Source: a virus
DNA: 40,661 nt
Virus record (IMG/VR): IMGVR_UViG_3300010157_000117
Span: 1 to 40,661 of that record
Direction: 5' to 3' (one strand)
A program made the position numbers and the translations under genes. The notes beneath the pieces are model-generated. The model was not told the DNA's origin. It was given only the letters and a program-made list of their open reading frames with translations, and searched no databases. This document shows, in pieces, positions 21,195-29,500 of this stretch (position 1 is the stretch's first letter; the number at the start of each line of letters is the position of its first letter).

Positions 21195-21713
21195 ATGACA
21201 ACTGCAAAAGAGAAAATGACAGGAAAACCATCTAAGTTGACAGCCCTCGATCACGATGGACTAGAGGCCGTGTATCTCGCGAATGATCGAGACATGAAAC
21301 GAACATCAGAGCAAACGGGAGTGAAGATAAATACTCTGTACGTTATAGCCAAACGGAAAGGATGGTCTACTCCGATGAATGCGGTCAGGAAGATCAAGGA
21401 GGGAAAACGAGAGCTGGATGTGATGCAGCCGGGGATTGTCAACGATGTCACCGATGCTATCAAATCGACGTTTTCTGACCAGCGTGAGGGATTCCGGTCA
21501 TCAATGTCATCAGCTCTCCATCGCACCGGCGAGTATATAAGCACACTACCCGGTGACGCTATCCTATCAGAGTCCCGGCGGGTAAAGGACATTCTTGACT
21601 CTGGTGCAAAGCTGTACGGGTTTGGTGATGACAACACTAAAGCTCAGATAAGCGTCAATGTACTAGGCCTGTCCCTCGATGGATTCTCTCCAATGCCCAC
21701 AATCAGCCTATAA
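21195..21713 (+). CDS. Terminase small subunit candidate
   Basis: In this 172-residue protein the N-terminal part has a helix-turn-helix (about 20-57: TALDHDGLEAVYLANDRDMK then SEQTGVKINTLYVIAKRKGW), followed by a helical middle and a C-terminal strand-like tail AQISVNVLGLSLDGF. DNA-binding HTH plus oligomerisation helices plus a beta tail is the known layout of small terminases, which recognise the packaging site and hand DNA to TerL. It is not next to terL (over 7 kb away), so a regulator is an alternative. A second ATG at 21216 is possible. Confidence 0.5.
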   Translation: MTTAKEKMTGKPSKLTALDHDGLEAVYLANDRDMKRTSEQTGVKINTLYVIAKRKGWSTPMNAVRKIKEGKRELDVMQPGIVNDVTDAIKSTFSDQREGFRSSMSSALHRTGEYISTLPGDAILSESRRVKDILDSGAKLYGFGDDNTKAQISVNVLGLSLDGFSPMPTISL

Positions 21714-21994
21714 TATCAGATAACGTTCGTAAAGGATAGTAGAGTTAGTAGGATGTTTACAGTGTCGGAAATGATTAAGCGCAATCCTGATCGGTAATTC
21801 TACTGATTAAAGCCTTGTGAGTATATGTTAAATAGCCTTGTGCGTCTGGCTGCCGGGCTGCCAGGAGATAAAAAAGGATGCTTTTTTTTTACAGCGGGAA
21901 GGTGACGGGCACCGGGGTCAGGCGCGAGAGTCTCGCCGTCGTGTTTACGAGAAAACCCCTATACAATTTTTCCACAAAATCCCAGAGTGACAAA
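21714..21994. other. Intergenic region after the small terminase candidate
   Basis: No credible gene. It contains an aaagccttgtga string resembling the duplicated gene end near 18950, a ggctgcc pair, and a weak A/T hairpin (aaaaaag-gatg-cttttttt) around 21870-21886 that could act as a weak terminator. Confidence 0.4.
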
Positions 21995-22222
21995 CTACTT
22001 CCTACTCCTCTGTTTAGAAACCGACTGTTCTTTCCAGTGGGCTTTTCCATAGATCGTTTGCTCGGCTATTTCCTTGGGTAGTTCTTGAACGAATATTTTT
22101 AGATGGAGAGAATATTCTGGATTCATGAGTGGTATTAGATGAGAGAACTCTTCCCCTAGCAGAGCTAGTTTTTTAGCTTCGGAGAGTGTTTGTATGGATA
22201 AAGAATGGTTTTGATGATTCAT
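21995..22222 (-). CDS. Hypothetical protein on the minus strand
   Basis: The 75-residue product reads like a real protein: two amphipathic helices (SIQTLSEAKKLALLGEEFSH; LHLKIFVQELPKEIAEQTIY) and a basic tail. Upstream on the minus strand a TATAAT-like sequence (within gttttataataa) lies about 20 bases before the ATG at 22222. A frame on the other strand overlaps part of it but looks like a shadow. Function unknown. Confidence 0.45.
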   Translation of the reverse strand: MNHQNHSLSIQTLSEAKKLALLGEEFSHLIPLMNPEYSLHLKIFVQELPKEIAEQTIYGKAHWKEQSVSKQRSRK

Positions 22223-22360
22223 ATATTGATATATTATTATAAAACTCTACTGCGTAGGCTGGCCAAAGAAAAGCAAAACATTAAAGCAAACACCCCCCTT
22301 ATCCCCCCACTCATGTGAGAAAGCCTGTCAGAAAAGAAAAGAAACTACTGCTCTCTAGGA

Positions 22361-22585
22361 CTAGGACGGGACTAGGCTGAAAGCAGGGTGTTTCTCTTCT
22401 CTCTCATCGGGTAAGGAGTTTTGGTTCTCCAGAGCCGTTGTTATTGGATCATGTGGTACGCATTCACACCCATCCTCAATTCCTAGGAATGAGTAAATGT
22501 TGCCATGTTGTAATTCATAGGTCAAGATGTTTTTCAGATGAAAGTACTTTCTAACGGAATAGCTGTATTGGATGGAGATTCCCAT
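22361..22585 (-). CDS. Possible hypothetical protein, divergent and overlapping
   Basis: A minus-strand frame whose C-terminal 50 residues (YELQHGNIYSFLGIEDGCEC then PHDPITTALENQN) look protein-like. The only ATG (22585) lies inside the start of the methyltransferase gene; a TTG at 22525 would avoid this. Evidence is weak and the start is uncertain. Confidence 0.3.
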   Translation of the reverse strand: MGISIQYSYSVRKYFHLKNILTYELQHGNIYSFLGIEDGCECVPHDPITTALENQNSLPDEREEKHPAFSLVPS

Positions 22586-23185
22586 ATTTCAAAGTGGGTG
22601 GAGGATGAGGGGAGATTGGATCACGACCAGAACTCTCTTCCTCTTATTTTGGAGTATATTAAGGAAGGGGATGTGGTGGTGGATGCTGGGGCATTCATAG
22701 GAGACCACACGATTGCATATCTTAGGGCATCTGGAAGGACTGGGAAGGTTATCGCCTTCGAGCCTAATCCATCAGCTTACGAGTGCCTGATTCACAACTG
22801 TCCGGAGGCTATGGCGTTTAATCTTGGGTTGAGTGACAAGAGTGGGGAGTTAAAGATGGCTATGGATGTGAATGCTGGTGCATCTCATGTGGGGGATGGA
22901 AATCAATCCATTAAGGTTATTGCGTTGGATTCAATGCCATTTCGCAGGTTGAATTTTATTAAGATTGATGTGGAGGGAATGGAGTTGAAGGCACTGCTCG
23001 GTGCAAAGAAGACCATTGAAGCCCACAGACCAATCATGTGGATAGAGATCAATGTGGGGGCATTAAGCAGACAGGGGGTTGTTCCTTCCCAGATATTTGA
23101 GATGCTGAATGGGCTTAGGTATGAATTTGAGCAATATCCAAGCGAGGGCGGGATGCAGTATGATATTCTTTGTTTGCCAAGATGA
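22538..23185 (+). CDS. FkbM-family SAM-dependent methyltransferase
   Basis: The 215-residue product has SAM motif I VVDAGAFIGDHT (about 47-58), the acidic FEPNP following the second strand, and the FkbM hallmark INFIKIDVEGME-type segment (here LNFIKIDVEGMELKALLGAK) with WIEIN later. Known FkbM enzymes O-methylate sugars and polyketides. A glycosyltransferase gene follows in an ATGA overlap, so the pair probably modifies a glycan or glycosylated phage protein. It opens the rightward late block. G-rich codons differ somewhat from neighbours. Confidence 0.88.
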   Translation: MKVLSNGIAVLDGDSHISKWVEDEGRLDHDQNSLPLILEYIKEGDVVVDAGAFIGDHTIAYLRASGRTGKVIAFEPNPSAYECLIHNCPEAMAFNLGLSDKSGELKMAMDVNAGASHVGDGNQSIKVIALDSMPFRRLNFIKIDVEGMELKALLGAKKTIEAHRPIMWIEINVGALSRQGVVPSQIFEMLNGLRYEFEQYPSEGGMQYDILCLPR

Positions 23186-23883
23186 ATGTGGATATTTTTT
23201 ATAGAAGTTATTCCCAGGACTTCAACTGGTTGGCATTGTCTCTTCTATCAGTGAAGAAGTATGCTCATGGGTTTGGCAAGGTTCATGTTGCTATTCCTGT
23301 CTCGGAAATTGGATTGCTGCCTAAATTTGATGGGGAAGTTCATCTAATTGAGCCAAAGGCTTCTGACGGATACATGGATCAGCAAATCACCAAGCTCCAT
23401 GCGGATGATTTCTGTAAGGGGAAGTATGTGATGCACATGGATTCAGATTGTATTTTGAACAAGGATGTGAGTCCGATGGATCTGTTCTTGGACGGGAAGC
23501 CTGTTTATTTGCGCGAGGATGGCTGTGTGAGTCCTTGGATGGATATTTCCGCTAGATCGTTAGGGTGGAGGGATAGCTACGAGTATATGAGGCGTTTACC
23601 GATTGTTTTCCCTCGGTGGCTGTATAGGGAGTTTAGGGCATTCATGGCAACCAACACAGGCATGAGCATTGATAATTGGATCTGCCAGCAGAATGGGCAT
23701 GAGTTTTCAGAGTTTAACACGATGGGTCAATGGGCATATCGGCATCATAGGGATGAGTTCACTTGGATGGAGCCAAGGGATTGGCCTTCGTTTTGTAAGC
23801 AGTATAGGAGTTGGGATGGATTGGATGAAGAGAAGAGAGCAGAGATTGAGAGAATCCTTGCAGATCAGAATGCTGAGATCTAA
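23182..23883 (+). CDS. Glycosyltransferase, GT-A-like with DxD motif
   Basis: In this 233-residue protein, the start DIFYRSYSQDFNWLALSLLS and later KYVMHMDSDCIL carry a DxD motif (Asp87-Ser-Asp89), the metal and nucleotide-sugar site of GT-A transferases. The remainder (LREDGC, FPRWLYREF, NTMGQWAY) resembles small phage and bacterial glycosyltransferases of the DUF6492 kind. The ATG at 23182 overlaps the methyltransferase stop. Substrate unknown; a virion protein or host surface glycan are the natural possibilities. Confidence 0.75.
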   Translation: MNVDIFYRSYSQDFNWLALSLLSVKKYAHGFGKVHVAIPVSEIGLLPKFDGEVHLIEPKASDGYMDQQITKLHADDFCKGKYVMHMDSDCILNKDVSPMDLFLDGKPVYLREDGCVSPWMDISARSLGWRDSYEYMRRLPIVFPRWLYREFRAFMATNTGMSIDNWICQQNGHEFSEFNTMGQWAYRHHRDEFTWMEPRDWPSFCKQYRSWDGLDEEKRAEIERILADQNAEI

Positions 23884-23903
23884 TAAACAAGCATTAAACT
23901 CTC

Positions 23904-23932
23904 TTGACATTATTCAAGAATATTAGTAATCA
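23904..23932 (+). promoter_or_regulatory. Promoter-like motif TTGACA-N17-TAATCA before the connector gene
   Basis: ttgaca at 23904-23909, 17 bases, taatca at 23927-23932, then 10 bases to the ATG at 23943. The same arrangement occurs at 37249, 40029 and 40366. The -10-like element is close to the start codon, so the transcript would have a leader of only a few bases. Confidence 0.4.
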
Positions 23933-23942
23933 GTAGGGCTAA

Positions 23943-24653
23943 ATGGCTTCTCTCACCTTCTCGCAAGCTAAAACTCTTTTAGCTCCATATGTTACGAGTC
24001 AAGGGGCATCTGACCCTGTGGTTGCTTCTGCCATTAACTTTGTTAACGAAAGGTTTATCACTTCCGGTCAGTGGAAGGGAAACAGATTTATTCATTCATT
24101 TAGCGTGAGCGTGGATGGAAATGGGAACTATTACTTTGACACTGTTCCCGGCATCGAGAGCGTGATGAAGGTGTTGGCTATTGACTCTAGCAACCAAGGA
24201 GAGATCGTTGATATTATGAGCGATTGGTATCCTTGGAATGATGGCGGTCTAGGATTCATGTCTGCATCTTATGCAGGGGACACCCAGATTATAAGGCAAG
24301 GGCAAACTCCAGCCTCTGCTCTTCCTAGCGACTCTACTGCTGATACGCAGCGGTATAGGGTGGTTGGAAGGGTTCCAGAAACTCGCACGATGTATTGCAT
24401 TGTGAGAAGGGGGTATGTAGTGCTGTCTGGAGACAACGATCTTCTTTTGCCCTCTAACCGGAATGCCTATCGCTATGGAGTGCAAGCATATAACTACGAG
24501 AATGTGAATGAGCTTGAGAGGGCTAATGTTTATTGGGATCTTTCATACAAGTGCTTGAATGATGAAACCACTTCCTACGAGGAAGGGGACGCAAACCAAG
24601 TGGACATCCAAACAAAAGCATTTGCACCTTCACTTATTCAAAACCTAATATAA
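23943..24653 (+). CDS. Head-tail connector (adaptor) candidate
   Basis: A 236-residue protein with an N-terminal helical part (SQAKTLLAPYVTSQGASDPV ... INFVNERF), a central beta-rich insertion (GNYYFDTVPGIESVMKVLAI) and a C-terminal helix pair (NAYRYGVQAYNYENVNELER), ending FAPSLIQNLI. This matches in layout the adaptor proteins of short-tailed phages, such as T7 gp11, which sit under the portal. Context is right: first gene of the virion block, before internal virion proteins. Based on pattern and position only. Confidence 0.5.
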   Translation: MASLTFSQAKTLLAPYVTSQGASDPVVASAINFVNERFITSGQWKGNRFIHSFSVSVDGNGNYYFDTVPGIESVMKVLAIDSSNQGEIVDIMSDWYPWNDGGLGFMSASYAGDTQIIRQGQTPASALPSDSTADTQRYRVVGRVPETRTMYCIVRRGYVVLSGDNDLLLPSNRNAYRYGVQAYNYENVNELERANVYWDLSYKCLNDETTSYEEGDANQVDIQTKAFAPSLIQNLI

Positions 24654-24654
24654 T

Positions 24655-25530
24655 ATGGCTGAACCAAACATATACGGAGCAAATTTCCTAAACCTTGATA
24701 ACCTTCAAAAAACTCCCACAGTGGGTGGGTATGGGGAAGGTCTTCAAAACTTTGGTGCTGGAATGAAAGGAGATTTCCTAACTGGCTCTGTTGGACTTTC
24801 TTCTGAGAGTGGCCCAAGCCCAACAACCACAACGACCTCAGGTAAGCCTTTGTCTACTAGAGACGCACAGAACACGGCGCAAGGTGCAAAGGATGAATCT
24901 AACAGCATGGTAAAAGCAATGGAGGCAATTCAAGCAATGTACACACCTCATGGGGGTAAGCCATTTGAAGGATCAGAGGAAATAAGTGTTAAGAGAGATA
25001 TTTATGGTCGTCCTTATACCACATTCAGCACAGTTCCCACTGAACACCGTGGACTAACCGGAGATCCTCAAGGGGGAATGGCTCTTAGGAATCCCACTTG
25101 GCATGGGCCTCATACTTACGACGAGGGTTCTGAATACACTCGTAATATGAGGGCTGCAACTGAACGTGCCGCTGCAACTGAATTACCTAAAATACGAGAA
25201 GAGCAATCCATAAGGAACCAAAAAATTTCTGACATGGGTTTTGATCCCAAAACTAGAGAAAGTAGAATTTGGGATATGGGGGTTGACCCCAAAACTGGAG
25301 AAAGTAGAATTGATATTGGTTCTGGAATTATTGAGTCAGAAAATATAGATTATGATCCAACGGAAGAAAGAAATAAAATTCTTTCTGAAGGGAGTAAGAC
25401 TGGATATATAAGGGCGGCTGAACTTCCTAAAGCTGGAACCCTAAGAGTCATGTCATCTGATTACGGAAAAGGATATTCAAGTCCAACAGGAAGTAATGTC
25501 AATGCTCTGAGGAAAAAACTAGGATTATAA
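24655..25530 (+). CDS. Virion-region hypothetical protein with a short internal repeat
   Basis: A 291-residue Gly/Ser/Thr/Glu-rich, probably partly disordered protein. It contains a tandem 14-residue duplication (DMGFDPKTRESRIW / DMGVDPKTGESRID), encoded by two 39-base copies at 25231-25269 and 25273-25311. It lies between connector and coiled-coil protein genes with one- to two-base spacing, so it is likely a minor virion or assembly protein. No family was recognised. Confidence 0.6.
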   Translation: MAEPNIYGANFLNLDNLQKTPTVGGYGEGLQNFGAGMKGDFLTGSVGLSSESGPSPTTTTTSGKPLSTRDAQNTAQGAKDESNSMVKAMEAIQAMYTPHGGKPFEGSEEISVKRDIYGRPYTTFSTVPTEHRGLTGDPQGGMALRNPTWHGPHTYDEGSEYTRNMRAATERAAATELPKIREEQSIRNQKISDMGFDPKTRESRIWDMGVDPKTGESRIDIGSGIIESENIDYDPTEERNKILSEGSKTGYIRAAELPKAGTLRVMSSDYGKGYSSPTGSNVNALRKKLGL

Positions 25531-25531
25531 T

Positions 25532-26584
25532 ATGGCACAAGAAGAATCAGCTCGCACAATCTCTACTCGCACAGCAGGTGGCTCTCCATACCTTGAGGCA
25601 TATGCTGGAGGTGATGCCATCAAATACCGCGAGGGAATGCTTAACGAGACAATGAAGGCAGCTCAAGAAGACCGAGATAAAAGGGCATTTGAGCTTTCAA
25701 ACCTAAAAGAGGCTAGACTGCAAAAGCAACAGGATCTTGAACTTGAATCAAGGGTAAAGTCAGAAGCTAGACAAGCAAAATTGGATGAGCTTAAATTTAG
25801 ATCGGATCAACGAAAAGATGATATGGAAATACAAAAAGCCATTGATGCAGATAGAAAGGAATCAGGTTATACAAAAGTTGCTGGACTAAACCCAAAGTCG
25901 CTTGGCTTTAGGGAAGATATTTCCAATGCCATGAAAGACCCTGATGTTGTGTATGCGCTTGGCAAAACTGGTGGATCTTCATTGCTCTCAATAAAGCAAC
26001 AATTGATGAAAGAGCATCAAAATTACGCAGATGGTATACAATGGAGTTTACGCAACGCAGGATTACCAGACAACCCATACAATACAAATATCGTAAAGAG
26101 AGATCCAGAAACCGGAGAGCATATTTGGAATAAAGAGTTTGACGACACGCTTCAACAAGGTTATGTAAACCTTTCCGCTAAACAAAAAGCACAAGACGAA
26201 GAAAAGGTTAAGCAGGGTTATATTAAACAAAGAATAACTGAATCTGACGGAAAAGAGCGTGATGTTTGGATTATGCCAAAACCACAGCCAGAAGTTCCTG
26301 CTGGAATGGCCCCGACTTCAGTTCGTAAAGATGGAGTTACTTACTCTGTCCCTAAACAATCCATTGCACAAACAATGCTTGATATTAACAAGTCAATGGA
26401 TGGAAGTCAGCAAGCCGTTAAACCAGATCAAACTCCTGTTCCTTCTGCTACGCCACCTGCATCACAACCACAAAACAATCCTTTAACAAAAGATGCGCTT
26501 AATTCTTTAGCAGACGAGCTTGGCCCCAATGCCACGAAGGAAAATCTAATGGACTTGGCTCGAAAGAGGGGCTATACATTCTAG
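25532..26584 (+). CDS. Coiled-coil virion-region protein
   Basis: A 350-residue protein. Residues about 35-115 form a long charged helix (MKAAQEDRDKRAFELSNLKE, then repeated Lys/Glu), the middle is alpha/beta, and residues about 285-320 are Pro/Gln/Ser-rich before a final helix (LADELGPNATKENLMDLARK). Helical proteins just before the giant ejection-type protein resemble the smaller internal virion proteins of podoviruses. The function is inferred from position. Confidence 0.55.
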   Translation: MAQEESARTISTRTAGGSPYLEAYAGGDAIKYREGMLNETMKAAQEDRDKRAFELSNLKEARLQKQQDLELESRVKSEARQAKLDELKFRSDQRKDDMEIQKAIDADRKESGYTKVAGLNPKSLGFREDISNAMKDPDVVYALGKTGGSSLLSIKQQLMKEHQNYADGIQWSLRNAGLPDNPYNTNIVKRDPETGEHIWNKEFDDTLQQGYVNLSAKQKAQDEEKVKQGYIKQRITESDGKERDVWIMPKPQPEVPAGMAPTSVRKDGVTYSVPKQSIAQTMLDINKSMDGSQQAVKPDQTPVPSATPPASQPQNNPLTKDALNSLADELGPNATKENLMDLARKRGYTF

Positions 26585-26590
26585 CCTATC

Positions 26591-29500
26591 ATGGCTGACA
26601 TATTTGATGAAGTTTTATCAGAAAGAACAAATGCCCCCAAGGGAGACATTTTTGATCAAGTATTGCTAGAAAGACAAAAACAAGGAGGTGAACAAAATGC
26701 ACAAAATCAGCCAAAAACCAACTCGGATCGCAATGCGGGACGAGAAGGCAACCAACAAATCCAACCTTCCAATGAAGGCGGGATACAAGCCAATGGTGAA
26801 CCCAGTTCCTTGTACCTCGGCGACCAACGGAAAGCCCCTGGGCAAATAACAGGAGAAACCAATGAAGGACTACAAAAAAATGAAACCTATGGAACCCAAG
26901 CCAAAAAAGAAGGGCAAGGGATACGAGGCCAAGTCCCTACGGGGAACCAAGAGGAAGTAAAACCACAGGAGACAGGCGTTCAATCCGCCTTCTCCAAAGT
27001 TAGGGATTTCGGAGCCGAAGCATTAAGTTCCATCGGTCAAGGCATTTATGGATCTTTGTCTGCTATTGCTAGAACAGAACCAGAATACATTGAGCTTCCG
27101 TCTTATGGAACAAAAGTAAAAAATCCTCGCTATCAAGAAAGCAAAGACCTTGTTGATTTCTTTGAAAGGCAGAAAGCAGGAGCAGTAGATGTGGAGGCGT
27201 TGGGAGCAAAGCCGATAACTGGTATTGCAAAGACTGCCGCTGATGTTACTGGAGGTCTCTTAAAGATTCCAGCGCAAATAGCAACCGGGCCTCTTGGAAT
27301 GGCTTCTATGATTGGAGAGGCATTTGGATCTCACAAAGATGCCGTTTACCAGAAAGCAAAACAACAGGGGATGTCGGATGAAGACGCTCTAAATAAAGCA
27401 AACTTTGAAGCAACTGCATCTACCGCTGCCACGCTTCCTCTTTACTATGTTGGAGGAAAGGTTGCTGGAGTTGCAGCAGATAAACTTGTTTCTGAAGCTG
27501 CGCCGCAACTGGCAAAAGCGGCGACCAGATTTGGATTAAATGCAGTCGCAAACTCTGTTGCATCATCTGCATCTCGCGGAGTTACTGCCGCTCTTGCTGG
27601 CGAGAACATTGCAGACGCTATGAAAGATGTGAATGTACCAGGATTAATCCAAGACATTGCATTTGCTGCACAATCAACTGCCACCCACTTCCAAGAACAA
27701 GTTACTAAAGGAAATGGCAAAGAAGCGGCTAGGGACTTGCCAGATCATGCGCTTGAGCAATTTGCCCAAGATCCTAACTATGCAGATGTCGTTGCCCCAG
27801 AGGTTAAGGCTAGAGCAGAGAGTAGGATGGCACAGGAGGCAGAGAAAACCAATTTACCAGAAACGGCAAAAGCTCTCAAGGTGTCATCTGAAGTAGATCG
27901 TGTTACTGCGCCAGAACCTCCAAGATTTGAAGAATCTCCCTCCAAGACAATCACGCTTGAACCAATCAAACCAGAAGCACCCCCTTTAGCACCAACGGAG
28001 GCGGCTCCCTCTTTGCCAAAAGAGGAGGCCAAACCTCCTGTATCGGTTGCTGGAGAAACCCCTGCTGTAGAACCAACCGCTGAAGTTGATATGGTTCCAA
28101 CCCCCGGTATATTGCCGGGAGGTAAGGAGCCACCAACAATGGCTCCTAAAGCAGAATATGAAAAAGGAGTTGCTGAATTACAAAAACTCCGTGGAGACGA
28201 AAAGATTTCTCTTATTGACTACCAAAGAGTTCATTCAGATGTAGCGCAAGGCGTTGATCCTATTGAGGCGGCGCAGAGAGCAGAGAATAAATATCAAGCT
28301 CATAAATATGCAGGATCTGAAACGAGCAGAGCTGTAAGTTCTGGCGAGATTCCATCTGGCCCTAAAGCGGCAGACATTTATGAGCAAAAATACAACGAGC
28401 GTCTTAATGAACTAAAACCCGCTAAAGCTCCTGCTAAAGCACAACCAACCAAACCAAGTGAAGAGCAAGTCAAAGAAACAAGTGGGCTACCTACTCTCGA
28501 AAGGGTCACCCCTGTCTCAGAAACAGCAGTCAAAGCTGAAGAAGGAGTTGCACAGCGGGAAGGTGAAGGTGAAGGCGGGCAAGTAACCCCTCTTGCCGAT
28601 GGATCGGCAAAGCCAGAAGCAGTAGCCATCCCAGAAGGAGCCAGAGTCGCAGCCGCCGCATACCTCGCCCCAGATGGAAATATCTACGAAGGGCCAGATC
28701 ACCTTGCGGCTATGGGAAAAGCCAAGGACGCTGGAGTTATATCGCAAGCTGACATTGATGCCAAGCAAGCCCCAGAGTCTCGGAATACAAGCGATTATGG
28801 ATTTAAGGTCACGCTACCAGACGGAACAAGCCAAGATACCACCCGTGAGATTGGTGGACAAGTTGCGAAAAAATCTAATCAGGCTTTGGTAGATAAATTT
28901 GTTCATGGGGACAAAGCGCATAGCAACGAGATACGCTTTGATAACTATGATGAAAACGGCAAGCAACAAGTTCCACCGCATCTTTGGAATGATAACCCTG
29001 CTGAAGCCACAAAACAATACTTTGACCTTAATCTGAACAGCAGTGTTAAGGATGAAGGAGTTAGAGCAGAGATCAGAGATAGCCTTAAAGATCCTAATAA
29101 GCCCCTTTCCCCAACTGCAATGATGCAGTTCAATCGCTTATTGCAGAATCTTGGGCTGGCAAGGGACGATGCAAAAGCACTTGGTGTGATGCCAAAGGGA
29201 TCTAAGGAAACTCAATTTGTTCTTGAGTCTGCTGGAGATTATACTAAATGGATGGCAGATGCCATTTTTAAAAATATTAAGATGCCGTATATTAAGGCAG
29301 CAGGACTTTGGGAAAAGGCTTTTGAACATGGGGGAGCTAGGGATTCAGTGCCACATCTTGTTGAAGGGCTTACTGCTAAAGTGTTTCCAGATTCATATAA
29401 GAATAAAGTTGAGATGAATAAGACTGGTAGAATTTTAATGCTTGATGATATTCTTGGAGGGTATGAAGCTGCAAAACAAGACAGGGATATTCTCCGGGCT

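Noticed and set aside
28000-28600. Many antisense frames in the Pro/Glu-rich part of the giant virion gene
   Set aside because: Low-complexity coding sequence leaves other frames open; none has a convincing ribosome site, unlike the nested pair near 26700.
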